From LD21 sp963715785 (GTDB lineage Bacteria; Bacteroidota; Bacteroidia; Bacteroidales; VadinHA17): DNA of 64,000 nt. Position numbers and translations under genes: made by a program. Below, piece after piece: positions 18,631-27,906 of this stretch. How positions within the stretch are numbered: the stretch's first letter is position 1; every line of letters begins with the position of its first letter. Under the pieces are notes generated by a model that did no database searches, had not been told where the DNA came from, and saw only the letters and a program-made list of their open reading frames with translations. The stretch is from assembly GCA_963715785.1 (NCBI GenBank), contig OY970276.1, positions 4,712,001-4,776,000 of the forward strand, in the 5' to 3' direction.

Positions 18631-20604
18631 TTACTGAGGTGGTTTATTATCTTCTCCCAAAAGTACATGATAATCCTTTGTGTATCTGATATTAAAAAGT
18701 TTATGGTTCTCAAACCCCTCACCATCAGCCCTTCTTTTAAAGTCATAATCATTCTGTAGAAGCTCGGGAAAATGAATTTCCGGATGGGCAATAAACGTCT
18801 TTCCATGCATGGCCAATCCGCTCAGGAAATAATAGGCAATATCATATCCCTGCCATGCGTAACTTTTCTCGAGGGGCTGAGTATGAAATTTTTCATAAAA
18901 CTTTAAATTGAACTGTCTGACATTCATTTTTGAATAATCGATCCAATAAGGCGAATAGATCATCATATCCATATCGAACAACTCCTTCTGATCGATTCTT
19001 TCAAGATCCCTGATAACCGGATACCCGAAAAGCTTTATATCGTATTTCCTGCTGAGTCCGCTGACAATATCAATAACCTCGCTGATTACAGGAGCATCTT
19101 CTGAGGCTATAACAACAACGTTCTTTGACTGATCGGATAGTGCCAAACTTAACCTGTTAATAGAGTCATTATTAAACATAGACTTGCTATAGAAAAGAAA
19201 TTCCTTGAATTTTATATCCTCATAGGGTATTCTGTAACTTAACTCTGTAAATATTAAGTTTTTAAACCGTTTGACATCCTCATCCACACCCAGGCTGTCA
19301 GCATGAACAAATACTATGTTATGATCATAGTATTCACTGATTTTCCGTGCCAGGGCTTTTTGTGCAATCTCCAGCGAAGCACCTGACATAAAAAGAGTGG
19401 GATTATTCACAAGCGCCGAATTGTTTATCAGCGGAACCGGTGAAACGACAGGTATCCCAAGGTTTTTTGCATAGCCGGAGACTATAGCCAGGTTATTGGA
19501 ATACACGGGGCCAATGATCAGATCCATATCAGCCAATTTTCCTGATTCTATGAGTTTTGTAATGCCAACAGTATCATTCTGAATATCATAGGTATGCAGA
19601 TTAATGTTCAGACCGAGAGAACGCAGTGTGTCGGCAGCAATTAATATACCTTCATACATCTCGAGAAAATCGATACTGGCAGGATAGATCCAGTCATCTG
19701 CTATTTTATCTTTTTTATATATCTTCCTCCCTTTTAAAAGTCTTGAAGAATCAATCTCTGACCTCACGGAATTCTCAGGCAGATAGAATGGAAGCAATAC
19801 AGCAACGTTAAGCTGCCCCTTAAGGTTTTTAACACTGGTATATCCCACGGGCCGTTCAATTTTGACCTCCGGTTCTTCCACAACGGTGGCTATTGTATCA
19901 GGTTTGTTCTTTTCAATCTCCTGCACCTCAGCTATTTTGCTGCCAGGGATCCTCACAAAATCCCCTACCTGAGGAAATCGCAAATCCCTGTTTTCACGGC
20001 GCAGCTGCCTGACTGTAAGTCCATATTGTCTGGCAATTGATGAGAGTGTTTCGCCCATGAGTACCTTATGATAGGTATATTGATTTTCCTGGTCGACAAA
20101 GTTTTGCTGCCTGCTCATAAATTCTCTCCGTGGGACAGCTATTTCAGTACCCACAGAAAGCTTATTAATGTCCATTCCCGGGTTGCTTTGCAAAATTTCG
20201 TTTTCTGAAACACCGTATGATCTGGAAAGGGAATAGACTGTTTCACCCGGTTTCAGGCTATGGTAAATAAATTTTGTATCGTCATGATCTCTTTTCGCTA
20301 TGGGAGCCTGGACTGGCTGTGAGGCGGATACCAGCTTTGCAGGAATTCTGAGCGTTTGTCCCTCATTGATACCGTAAACTGCCGGTGGATTTTCGCGATT
20401 GAGGTCCTCCACCGTAATCCCATAAGCTTTAGCTATCGAGTAAGCAGTTTCTCCCTTTTTAACCTGGTGAATATAATAAGCAACGCCCGATATGATCACC
20501 TTATCCTTTGATCTCTCCACCACGACCTGTGAATTTGCAGCATTAGTGCAGACCAACATTATAAATAATACCGGTAATGCTTTTATCCAGTTGTTGATTC
20601 TCAT
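18631..20604 (-). CDS. Three-LysM protein fused to an amino-acid-type periplasmic-binding domain
   Basis: 657 aa with a signal peptide (about 1-25). Three LysM modules follow (about 43-88, 113-158, 176-220), each with the G-E-T-x-x-S/A-I/L signature, which bind peptidoglycan. From about 265 to the end is a type-1 periplasmic-binding (LivK-like) domain, with FLPENSVR, DLIIGPVYSNNLAIVSGYAKNLGIPVVSPV and SYAWQGYDIAYYFLSGLA. Free binding proteins of this fold feed ABC transporters, but here it is tethered to the wall and no transporter genes are nearby, so sensing or a cell-wall role is equally possible. It sits 24 bp downstream of purC on the same strand. Confidence 0.82.
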   Translation of the reverse strand: MRINNWIKALPVLFIMLVCTNAANSQVVVERSKDKVIISGVAYYIHQVKKGETAYSIAKAYGITVEDLNRENPPAVYGINEGQTLRIPAKLVSASQPVQAPIAKRDHDDTKFIYHSLKPGETVYSLSRSYGVSENEILQSNPGMDINKLSVGTEIAVPRREFMSRQQNFVDQENQYTYHKVLMGETLSSIARQYGLTVRQLRRENRDLRFPQVGDFVRIPGSKIAEVQEIEKNKPDTIATVVEEPEVKIERPVGYTSVKNLKGQLNVAVLLPFYLPENSVRSEIDSSRLLKGRKIYKKDKIADDWIYPASIDFLEMYEGILIAADTLRSLGLNINLHTYDIQNDTVGITKLIESGKLADMDLIIGPVYSNNLAIVSGYAKNLGIPVVSPVPLINNSALVNNPTLFMSGASLEIAQKALARKISEYYDHNIVFVHADSLGVDEDVKRFKNLIFTELSYRIPYEDIKFKEFLFYSKSMFNNDSINRLSLALSDQSKNVVVIASEDAPVISEVIDIVSGLSRKYDIKLFGYPVIRDLERIDQKELFDMDMMIYSPYWIDYSKMNVRQFNLKFYEKFHTQPLEKSYAWQGYDIAYYFLSGLAMHGKTFIAHPEIHFPELLQNDYDFKRRADGEGFENHKLFNIRYTKDYHVLLGEDNKPPQ

Positions 20605-20628
20605 TAGTATTGAATTTGTATCTCTTAT

Positions 20629-21579
20629 TTATAATGATTTAAGGAATGTTGTGCAGTTTTTTTCAATTCGTTCCGGAACATTGCTTATATCGGCCTTTAT
20701 AAATTTCTCCCCTGTTATATTCTCATAAAGTTCTATATATCTGTCAGAGACCTGGTTTACGAACTCTTCAGTCATTTCCGGAACTTTTTGACCCGCCTGA
20801 CCCTGAAAGCCATTTTCCATCAGCCACTCCCTTACAAACTCCTTCGATAATTGCTTCTGGGGAAGTCCTTTGTCAAAATGCTCCTGGTATTGATCAGCAT
20901 AAAAATAGCGGGATGAATCAGGGGTGTTAATTTCGTCTATCAGGTAAATTTTCCCATCCTTCTTTCCAAATTCATACTTTGTATCAACAAGAATCAGTCC
21001 GTGCTGAAGTGCTATTTCCGATCCTCTCATGAAAACATCCATAGTATATTTTTCAATGAGGCTATAATCTTCCTCTGAAATAAGGCCGCTTTTTATTATT
21101 TCTGACCGTGAAATGTCCTCATCATGCCTGCCCTGTTCTGCCTTTGTAGTCGGAGTTATGACCGGACTTTTAAATCTCTGATGTTCTTTCATTCCATCAG
21201 GGATTTTAATTCCGCATATCTCCCTGGCACCAGCCTTATAGGTCCGCCATGATGAGCCTGTGAGAAAAGCTCTCACAATCATTTCAACAGGGAATGGCTC
21301 GCACTTATGTCCAAAAGTCACTGTGGGATCAGGAGTGGCGATTTTCCAGTTAGGAACGATGTCGCTGGTTGCATCAAGAAATTTTGCGGCGATCTGATTG
21401 AGCACCTGCCCCTTGTAAGGAATTCCCTTGGGGAGCACAACATCAAAAGCCGAAATCCTGTCAGAAACGATCATCAGAAGATACTTGTCATCAATATTAT
21501 AGACATCCCTGACCTTCCCTTTGTAAATACTTTTCTGACCGGGAAAGTTGTAGTTTGAGCTTAAGATTGTCTTCATCAT
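20629..21579 (-). CDS. purC: SAICAR synthetase
   Basis: 316 aa, the longer bacterial form. It joins aspartate to CAIR to give SAICAR in purine synthesis, using ATP. Visible family motifs include YKGKVRDVY near the N-terminus, IVSDRISAFDVVLP, FPVEMIVRAFLTGSSWRTY, ILVDTKYEFG and IDEINTPDSSRY. The start offers two consecutive ATGs. No other pur genes are nearby. Phosphate-starvation-type phoH lies 90 bp upstream on the same strand; a short GC hairpin without a T tract lies between them at about 21624-21645. Confidence 0.95.
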   Translation of the reverse strand: MMKTILSSNYNFPGQKSIYKGKVRDVYNIDDKYLLMIVSDRISAFDVVLPKGIPYKGQVLNQIAAKFLDATSDIVPNWKIATPDPTVTFGHKCEPFPVEMIVRAFLTGSSWRTYKAGAREICGIKIPDGMKEHQRFKSPVITPTTKAEQGRHDEDISRSEIIKSGLISEEDYSLIEKYTMDVFMRGSEIALQHGLILVDTKYEFGKKDGKIYLIDEINTPDSSRYFYADQYQEHFDKGLPQKQLSKEFVREWLMENGFQGQAGQKVPEMTEEFVNQVSDRYIELYENITGEKFIKADISNVPERIEKNCTTFLKSL

Positions 21580-21669
21580 TTTATCAAATAATTTCAGTTA
21601 TCTTTTCTTTTCTGGTAATCTCTGCCCGTGAGATTGGTAACGGGAGATGAGGTATGCTTTGCCAAAGAT

Positions 21670-22650
21670 TTACTTTTTGGTATTGTTATTTAGTTTTTCT
21701 GCCTCATTTTCCTCTATCTCGTAAGCCTTGACTATTTTTCTAACCAGCTTATGCCTGACAATATCCCTCTCATCGAACTTAATAATTGAGATGCCCTCTA
21801 TATTGGCGAGTATACGCATTGCCATAAGCAGACCTGAATCGGTTTTTCTTGGCAGGTCAATCTGAGTTGTATCTCCTGTCATAATGAATTTTGAGCTTAC
21901 GCCCATCCTGGTGAGAAACATTTTCAGCTGGCTGATAGTAGCATTCTGTGCCTCATCAAGAATCACGAATGCATTCTCGAGGGTTCTGCCGCGCATAAAT
22001 GCAAGTGGGGCTATCTGAACTGTTCCGTCCTCGAGCCATGTTTCCAGCTTTTTAAATGGCAGCATGTCGTGAAGTGCATCATATAACGGCTGAAGGTACG
22101 GATCAAGCTTCTCCTTCATATCACCGGGAAGGAATCCAAGTCTCTCTCCGGCTTCAACGGCAGGACGAGTAAGTACAATTTTCTTCACCTCCCTGTCCTT
22201 CAGCGCTTTCACTGCAAGTGCAATTGAAGTGTATGTTTTTCCGGTTCCGGCCGGGCCTTCGGCAATTATCAAATCATTTGTCGAATAATCATTTACCAGC
22301 TGCAACTGATTAACAGTACGGGCACGCACAGGTTTTCCGCTGGTTCCAAATACAAGTACATTCTCAAATTCTCCGTTTGAAGCTGATTTCATGTGTTCAG
22401 CATCAAAAAGATACTTCTCAATATCCTGTTCATCGAGCCGGTGGTACTTCCTGTAATATTCTACAAGATCATTAAATTTTTCAGCAAAAACGGTGATTTC
22501 CGATTCTTCTCCCATGCACTTAATCTCATTGCCCCTGGCCATGATCTTTAGTTTAGGAAAAAAGCTCCGTATTTTATCAAGCAGTGAGTTGTTTGTGCCG
22601 AAGAAGACAACCGGGTCAATATCCTCAAGAAAAATAACTATCTCTGTCAT
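21670..22650 (-). CDS. PhoH family ATPase
   Basis: 326 aa from the ATG at 22650; a TTG four codons upstream is a weaker alternative. Walker A is GPAGTGKT (about residues 132-139), and Walker B reads FVILDEAQN. Between them are the conserved LTRPAVEAGERLGFLPGDMKEKLDPYLQPLYD and the region AFMRGRTLENA. PhoH proteins are cytoplasmic ATPases linked to RNA metabolism and sometimes to YbeY. N-terminal residues 1-100 include a KH-like segment. Divergent from the SAM hydrolase gene, with about 147 bp between them. Confidence 0.92.
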   Translation of the reverse strand: MTEIVIFLEDIDPVVFFGTNNSLLDKIRSFFPKLKIMARGNEIKCMGEESEITVFAEKFNDLVEYYRKYHRLDEQDIEKYLFDAEHMKSASNGEFENVLVFGTSGKPVRARTVNQLQLVNDYSTNDLIIAEGPAGTGKTYTSIALAVKALKDREVKKIVLTRPAVEAGERLGFLPGDMKEKLDPYLQPLYDALHDMLPFKKLETWLEDGTVQIAPLAFMRGRTLENAFVILDEAQNATISQLKMFLTRMGVSSKFIMTGDTTQIDLPRKTDSGLLMAMRILANIEGISIIKFDERDIVRHKLVRKIVKAYEIEENEAEKLNNNTKK

Positions 22651-22773
22651 TAAAAGTAACAAAAATTAATGAACTCAATTGCCATAGCATCAATACTTAA
22701 GAAAACATGTCAAATAGTTCATAAATATATTCATTGAACACTACAAAGTAAGCTTATTTTTTCCTTAGAAGAT

Positions 22774-22781
22774 TATCTTTG
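22774..22781 (+). promoter_or_regulatory. Candidate -7 element for the SAM-hydrolase/mazG pair
   Basis: TATCTTTG matches TAnnTTTG, 16 bp before the ATG at 22798, so the leader would be very short. The -33 region is T-rich but not a clear TTTG. Confidence 0.4.
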
Positions 22782-22797
22782 TTATAAGTTTTTTCAT

Positions 22798-23592
22798 ATG
22801 CCCGTAATTACATTAACAACCGAATGGAAAGCTGATGATATCTATTATGGAATCATTAAAGGCAAGCTTAGCAGTATGTCTCCGGGGACATTGATAATTG
22901 ACAATGCCGGAAATATTCCCGCTTTTAACATTTCTATTGCCTCATTTATAATCAGGAATACCTTTAATAACTATCCCAGGGGATCTGTTCACATCATATG
23001 TATACATTCGGAAGCCCATAAGGATCAGGATCATCTTATTGTAAGCGCCAGAGATCATTTTTTCATCGGTACCGACAATGGGATCTTTAACCTGATACTT
23101 AATTCTGACCCGGAGGAAGTAATAAAAATTGATCACCAGGGAATTGCCGATGAGCTTGAAATATTTGCCAGAACTGCAGCAGGACTTATCGCAGGGAAAA
23201 AGCCTTCAGAACTTGGAACATCAGTCGGAACCCTGAGTGAACGGGTGCCTCTGAGAGCAACCATCGATAAGGAAGTAATAATCGGAAGTATAATATTTAT
23301 TGATTCCTATGGGAATGCAATATCAAATATCACAAGGGAGGTGTTTTACAGGGTCTTTGAAAATAAAGCTTACAGAATCCTGATACAAAGCAATAAAAAT
23401 TATACCGATAATATCTCCCTGAAATACAGTGATGTACCTGTTGGTGAGATGCTGGCCAGGTTTAACCAGCTCGATCTTCTGGAGATAGCAATAAACGGGG
23501 CTGACGTTTCCGAATTGCTGAGTCTTTCTGTCGGATCAGTGCTTCGGGTCGATCTGGCTAACAAAATAGCATCTCCAAACCGTTTATTTTAA
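22798..23592 (+). CDS. SAM hydrolase / SAM hydroxide adenosyltransferase (DUF62 family)
   Basis: 264 aa, cytoplasmic. The N-terminal domain has TLTTEWKADDIYYGIIKGKL and the later HFFIGTDNGIF; the C-terminal domain has GSIIFIDSYGNAISNI, the hallmark of the SAM-dependent chlorinase/fluorinase-like family. Family members without the halide-specific loop hydrolyse S-adenosylmethionine to adenosine and methionine. The N-terminal motif is usually T-D-F-G-x-x-D; here T-T-E-W-K-A-D-D keeps the second Asp but not the first, so activity may differ. Two bp separate it from mazG, indicating an operon. Confidence 0.82.
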   Translation: MPVITLTTEWKADDIYYGIIKGKLSSMSPGTLIIDNAGNIPAFNISIASFIIRNTFNNYPRGSVHIICIHSEAHKDQDHLIVSARDHFFIGTDNGIFNLILNSDPEEVIKIDHQGIADELEIFARTAAGLIAGKKPSELGTSVGTLSERVPLRATIDKEVIIGSIIFIDSYGNAISNITREVFYRVFENKAYRILIQSNKNYTDNISLKYSDVPVGEMLARFNQLDLLEIAINGADVSELLSLSVGSVLRVDLANKIASPNRLF

Positions 23593-23594
23593 AA

Positions 23595-24386
23595 ATGAAT
23601 TCTATGAAGGATAAGACTAAATGCCTGGAAGAATTTAACAGGCTGCTTGAAATAATTGATGAGCTCAGGACTAAATGTCCATGGGATATGAAACAGACAA
23701 ATGAAAGTCTTCGCAAACTCACAATTGAGGAGACTTATGAATTAGCCGATGCAGTTTTCTCCGGCAGCGATGATGGAATAAGAAATGAGCTGGGCGATAT
23801 AATGCTGCATATGGTCTTCTATGCAAAAATAGGCGAGGAAAAAGGGTCATTTACAATGACGGATGTATTGAAAGGGATCAATAACAAGCTCATATACAGG
23901 CATCCTCACGTATTTGGAGATGTCAGGGTATCAGGAGCCACGGAAGTGGAGCAGAACTGGGAACAACTGAAGATCAGGGAGGATAAGGGCTATAAGCCCG
24001 TACTTTCCGGGGTCCCCTCTTCCCTGCCGGCAATCGTAAAGGCTAACCGCATTCAGGAAAAGGTCAGAGGCGTAGGCTTCGATTGGGAACATCGTGAGGA
24101 GATCTGGGATAAAGTTCTTGAGGAAATTAAGGAGCTCAAGGAGGAAATAAAGGATCACAATACTGAATCCATTGAAAAGGAACTGGGAGATGTGCTTTTC
24201 TCAATTATCAACGCATCACGTTTGTATGAGATTGATCCTGAAGCGGCGCTGGAAAAGACTAACAGAAAATTCATAAAGAGGTTTAACTTCCTGGAGAAAG
24301 AAACCCTTATGAAAGGACGGTCACTTCATGATATGAGTCTTGATGAGATGAATGTCATCTGGGAGCAGGCGAAGGGCGAGGATTAA
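23595..24386 (+). CDS. mazG: Nucleoside triphosphate pyrophosphohydrolase MazG
   Basis: 263 aa. Two MazG all-alpha NTP-PPase domains are visible: the first with CPWDMKQTNESLRKLTIEETYELADAV and RNELGDIMLHMVFYAKI, the second with EIKELKEEIKD and EKELGDVLFSIINASRL. Both keep the ExxE and ExxD metal-binding pattern. It cleaves noncanonical or excess NTPs to NMP and pyrophosphate. Follows the SAM hydrolase gene by 2 bp, and converges on the agmatinase-like gene with 23 bp between. Confidence 0.94.
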   Translation: MNSMKDKTKCLEEFNRLLEIIDELRTKCPWDMKQTNESLRKLTIEETYELADAVFSGSDDGIRNELGDIMLHMVFYAKIGEEKGSFTMTDVLKGINNKLIYRHPHVFGDVRVSGATEVEQNWEQLKIREDKGYKPVLSGVPSSLPAIVKANRIQEKVRGVGFDWEHREEIWDKVLEEIKELKEEIKDHNTESIEKELGDVLFSIINASRLYEIDPEAALEKTNRKFIKRFNFLEKETLMKGRSLHDMSLDEMNVIWEQAKGED

Positions 24387-24409
24387 TAATTATTATCCCT
24401 GAATTCCAG

Positions 24410-25291
24410 TTATGGAAGACTTTTTCCTAAAATATTATTGGTCCCCACAGGGTGATTGTAAAATTTGTAGCTCAGCAGCTGGTAAATAATTTTTGCTGCA
24501 ATAAAATCAGGCGATTTATTTGTCGCTGAAGGACATAACTCAACTACATCGAAACCGACGACATTACGGGTTTTTATTACGTCTCTCAGAAAATGCATGA
24601 GCTCGAAGTACGGAGGGCCGCCCGGCTCAGGGGTTCCTGTTGATGGCATTATGGAAGGATCAAATACATCGAGATCGATAGTTATATAAACATTTTCTGA
24701 GAGCTTACCGGCTGCATTGGCATACAGGTTCCTGTCGTAATAAAGCTCGTGGGAATAAAATATCCTTTCCCTGCCGGCAAAGCTAACCTCTTCAGCCGAC
24801 ATGCTTCTGATGCCAACCTGGACGATGGGTGCAAATTCCCTTGCCCTGGCCATGGCACATGCATGGTTATATTGCGATCCTTCATAAACCTGCCTGAGAT
24901 CAGCATGTGCATCAAGCTGAAGGATTGTAAGGTTGTTAAAGTACTCCGAGAAAGCTTTTATAGCTCCGATTGAGACGGTATGATTGCCCCCGATAATAAC
25001 AGGAAATTTTTGATCTTTCAGAAGAGTTGTTACATTTCGGTATACGGCATTAACCAGTTTTTCAGGGGTCTCCTTCTCTGTAATGGGGGCTATAGTGTTT
25101 ATTCCGGCTTTATGGGCCTCTGAGGAGGTCTCCACATCATAGAATTCAAGATTCACGGAAGCTTCAAGTATGGCATCAGGTCCCTTATCTGCACCTCTCA
25201 TCCATGTGCTGGTTTCATCATACGGCACCGGAACAATAATTATGCCTGATTCCTGATAATCATAAACGACTTCATTGCCTCCGAAGTTCAT
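24410..25291 (-). CDS. speB: Agmatinase/arginase-family ureohydrolase
   Basis: 293 aa from the ATG at 25291; a TTG upstream is possible but less likely. The binuclear manganese ligands are LDAHADLR and TIDLDVFDPS, with GTPEPGG and the final VVELCPS also conserved. The first motif reads GGNHTVSIG rather than GGDH/GGEH, so the residue before the ligand His is Asn. The family hydrolyses agmatine to putrescine and urea; related members act on formimidoylglutamate or guanidinobutyrate, and I cannot exclude these. ftcD in this window supplies another route for formimidoylglutamate, favouring agmatine here. Confidence 0.83.
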   Translation of the reverse strand: MNFGGNEVVYDYQESGIIIVPVPYDETSTWMRGADKGPDAILEASVNLEFYDVETSSEAHKAGINTIAPITEKETPEKLVNAVYRNVTTLLKDQKFPVIIGGNHTVSIGAIKAFSEYFNNLTILQLDAHADLRQVYEGSQYNHACAMARAREFAPIVQVGIRSMSAEEVSFAGRERIFYSHELYYDRNLYANAAGKLSENVYITIDLDVFDPSIMPSTGTPEPGGPPYFELMHFLRDVIKTRNVVGFDVVELCPSATNKSPDFIAAKIIYQLLSYKFYNHPVGTNNILGKSLP

Positions 25292-25403
25292 ATAATAAGA
25301 ATTATTTTCCAGCAATCAATTCAAAATAAGTCAACTAGCTCCCGAAGATCCAGCGATGCACACAGATTTTACGACCCGATCTGCGCAATCATCTATTCCT
25401 GAT

Positions 25404-25922
25404 CTATTCTTTTGGTTTTGGTTTTGGTTTTGATGCGGGTTTTGATGCAGATTTCTTTTTTTTCGCTGCAGCAGGTGCTGATTTTCCCTTAGCTGGCTTT
25501 TCATCGGCTTCTTTTGCCGGCTCCTCTTTAGCCGGTTCTTCTTTAACCAGAAGATTGAGGTTATGAAGTATATTATACCATTGGGCTACTTTTTTTATGT
25601 CACTGATATATACTTTATCTTTCGAGTATTCAGGTAAAATACCTTCAAACCATTCTTTTAGCTTTGCATTATCCGTTTTTGCATCAATTGCCGGTCCGCC
25701 ATTCCCTTTTTCATAAATAAGGTCAAATACCTTTCCGAGAGGCATATCCTCTTTATCCGTAAAAATTGCAATATCCTCCAGCGAGCTTACTTTGGCTGAT
25801 CCGTAGGCACTGCTTCTCCTTTTCGTCTCAAGGTGTTCTACAATTATCGCATTTTTCCCCTGAGCAATAAATTTAAAAAGCCCGGGTTCGCCTGAAATTG
25901 CAAGAATGTCTTTTAATATCAT
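25404..25922 (-). CDS. DUF5606 protein with Lys/Ala/Pro-rich tail
   Basis: 172 aa. Residues 1-125 match the DUF5606 pattern common in Bacteroidota (MILKDILAISGEPGLFK, ETKRRSSAYGSAKVSSLEDIAIFT, VYISDIKKVAQWYNIL). The remaining 45 residues are a low-complexity tail of Glu/Ala/Lys/Pro ending in a KP dipeptide run, seen at the DNA level as TTTTGG and TTTGGT repeats at 25410-25440. No function is known for the family; the basic tail could bind nucleic acid. No signal peptide. Confidence 0.78.
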   Translation of the reverse strand: MILKDILAISGEPGLFKFIAQGKNAIIVEHLETKRRSSAYGSAKVSSLEDIAIFTDKEDMPLGKVFDLIYEKGNGGPAIDAKTDNAKLKEWFEGILPEYSKDKVYISDIKKVAQWYNILHNLNLLVKEEPAKEEPAKEADEKPAKGKSAPAAAKKKKSASKPASKPKPKPKE

Positions 25923-26000
25923 CTCTTAGTAATTTAAATACAAATTTAGTTCTAGAATTTTAAACTCAGTTTTTAAACTCAATTATTTTTCAAAAAGGAG

Positions 26001-26729
26001 TTAATTCATATTACGTTCCTTTTTAATCTTTTCATAAGCTTCATTAACCATAGCAAATTTTTCGTCGGCAGATTTTCTTATATCATCACCAAGATGGCTC
26101 ACCTTATCAGGATGATATTTCATAGCCATCTTCCTGTAGGCTTTTTTTACATCGTCGTTAGATGAAGAAGGATCGATCTCAAGAATTTTATAAGAAGAAT
26201 CAGTTTCGGGAATAAACATATTCTTGATTGACAAAAAGTCGCTTGAGGCTACGCCCAGGTACGACGATATCTTCTCGATAATCTGAATCTCCGAAGTATG
26301 TATGACAGTGTCTGCCAGTGAAATATTGAATAACAGATGAAGCAGCTGAAGCCTCGACGAATAATCCATGTTGCCTTTTATCTGCAGGCATACATCTCTT
26401 ACAGGTATCTCCTGCTTCAGAATATCTTTTAGTGTAAGCAGAGCCTGTTTTGCAGATTCCGGACCGAACTGCCTGATAAAAAATTGTTTGACATAGTCGA
26501 GTTCTGACTTTACAACCTTCCCATCTGCTTTCATTACAGCAGCGACAAGAACAAGAAGGCTCATTCCAAAGTCGCCCTGACTTGTCCTGTGAATACCGGA
26601 AGTATAGGTTGAGGTTTGAACTGTTGAGCTATCAATCATTGAGCCCACCAGGAATCCCAGAAGCCCGCCGATCGGACCGCCCATAGCAAATCCCAGTCCT
26701 CCTCCCAGCCATTTTCCAAACATTCCCAT
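26001..26729 (-). CDS. TerB-like/DnaJ (DjlA-type) co-chaperone
   Basis: 242 aa. A glycine-rich, partly hydrophobic N-terminus (WLGGGLGFAMGGPIGGLLGFLVGSMI) may associate with the membrane. A TerB-like helical domain follows (about 50-165), then a C-terminal J domain with the key HPD (MAMKYHPDKVSHL). The layout matches DjlA, a membrane-associated DnaK co-chaperone. Its start lies one base after the coaE stop, so it is the downstream end of the nusB-to-coaE block. Confidence 0.85.
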   Translation of the reverse strand: MGMFGKWLGGGLGFAMGGPIGGLLGFLVGSMIDSSTVQTSTYTSGIHRTSQGDFGMSLLVLVAAVMKADGKVVKSELDYVKQFFIRQFGPESAKQALLTLKDILKQEIPVRDVCLQIKGNMDYSSRLQLLHLLFNISLADTVIHTSEIQIIEKISSYLGVASSDFLSIKNMFIPETDSSYKILEIDPSSSNDDVKKAYRKMAMKYHPDKVSHLGDDIRKSADEKFAMVNEAYEKIKKERNMN

Positions 26730-26730
26730 A

Positions 26731-27351
26731 TTACGATTGCGTTTTTAAAAGTGTTAATATCTCTTCATGGATCTTCAGGATAGCAGGAATTATCATATCA
26801 TTTTCAGAATTATTAATAACATAATCAGCGAGTCGTATCCTCTCTGCATCATCCATCTGATTTCTCATCCTTTCCATTACCTGTTCCCTGGTAAGCTTAT
26901 TTCTGAGTATTACCCTTTCAATCCTCTGTTCAACGGGTGCGTCAACTGTGGCAATTCTGTCAACATATTTTGAAGCACCGCTTTCAAAAAGTATGGCAGC
27001 TTCCATTATCACGTATGGTGCAGCCTGAGCCTGAACCCACTTTCTGAAACGGTCAAAAACTGCAGGATGAACCATCGAATTTACTTTTTGAATGACTGAA
27101 CTGTCATTGAATATTATTGAAGCCAGTTGCATCCTGTCGAGCTTTCCTGCCACATAAAGGTCCTTGCCTGTTATTGAATTTAAGCTGCGGATAATGGTAT
27201 TATCTGTCTCCATTATTACCTGTGCTTCCCTGTCAGCTGAAAAAACCGGTATTCCCAGAACATCAAAAACCCTGCACACTGAAGTTTTACCACTGCCTAT
27301 CCCGCCTGTTACCCCGAGCCTGAAAACTCCATTTTTTTCTTTACTCATCAT
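26731..27351 (-). CDS. coaE: Dephospho-CoA kinase
   Basis: 206 aa. P-loop GGIGSGKTSVCRVF at residues about 15-28, lid and CoA-binding region VHPAVFDRFRKW, and IMEAAILFESG, all typical of CoaE. It phosphorylates the 3'-hydroxyl of dephospho-CoA in the last step of CoA synthesis. Two consecutive ATGs are available. It lies 18 bp downstream of the YbbR-like gene and immediately before the DnaJ-type gene, part of one transcription unit. Confidence 0.95.
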   Translation of the reverse strand: MMSKEKNGVFRLGVTGGIGSGKTSVCRVFDVLGIPVFSADREAQVIMETDNTIIRSLNSITGKDLYVAGKLDRMQLASIIFNDSSVIQKVNSMVHPAVFDRFRKWVQAQAAPYVIMEAAILFESGASKYVDRIATVDAPVEQRIERVILRNKLTREQVMERMRNQMDDAERIRLADYVINNSENDMIIPAILKIHEEILTLLKTQS

Positions 27352-27369
27352 TTTGTCTCCGGATAAAAG

Positions 27370-27882
27370 TCATCTTTTCTTTTTAATATCAGACCTGGTT
27401 TCCGGTACAGATGAGTTCGCAGTTACGCGGTCGAGAGTAAAGAAAAGGGTATCGGGTTTAATTGAAGTAATTTCACATCCCGATCTCATCTGGATATTCA
27501 GACTTTTCGTAAGTCCCGACGAGACAATAAAATAGGTTAAAGACTTCTCCCCGGGAATTCGTTTGTAATTTACTTTTGAGATGTCAATATTAAGGGGCGA
27601 TTTTTTGCCTGAAATTTTAAGTTTTAAGAGCGAATAACCGGGCCCCTTAAGAAACAGATCCACTTCAGACGGAGAAATATCATTTATGATCCGGTCCCTG
27701 GGAATGTTTGTATACTTTACCGGATATATGATCCCGGCTTCATTTTCTTTTCCGAGGAAATTGAGATACCAGAATATAAAAGAAAGAAAAAGAAAGAAAG
27801 CAAAAACAAAAACATCTCTGTTAATTACTCTTGCTCCCTTCCTGACAGGTTTTTTTGACCATATACCATTTTCATCTTTCAC
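27370..27882 (-). CDS. YbbR-domain membrane protein
   Basis: 170 aa. One N-terminal transmembrane segment (about residues 24-43, VFVFAFFLFLSFIFWYLNFL) and a periplasmic beta-rich part with a YbbR-like repeat (PVKYTNIPRDRIINDISPSEVDLFLKGPG). YbbR proteins in other phyla regulate the diadenylate cyclase; here no cyclase is adjacent. The start is GTG at 27882, 24 bp after yajC. The gene lies in the nusB-DUF1573-yajC-YbbR-coaE order familiar from Bacteroidota. Confidence 0.75.
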   Translation of the reverse strand: MKDENGIWSKKPVRKGARVINRDVFVFAFFLFLSFIFWYLNFLGKENEAGIIYPVKYTNIPRDRIINDISPSEVDLFLKGPGYSLLKLKISGKKSPLNIDISKVNYKRIPGEKSLTYFIVSSGLTKSLNIQMRSGCEITSIKPDTLFFTLDRVTANSSVPETRSDIKKKR

Positions 27883-27906
27883 CTTAAGGCCGGCGTAAAG
27901 AATTGA

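Noticed and set aside
25404..25540. Domain fusion at the DUF5606 C-terminus
   Set aside because: The tail is low-complexity Lys/Ala/Glu/Pro, not a domain.
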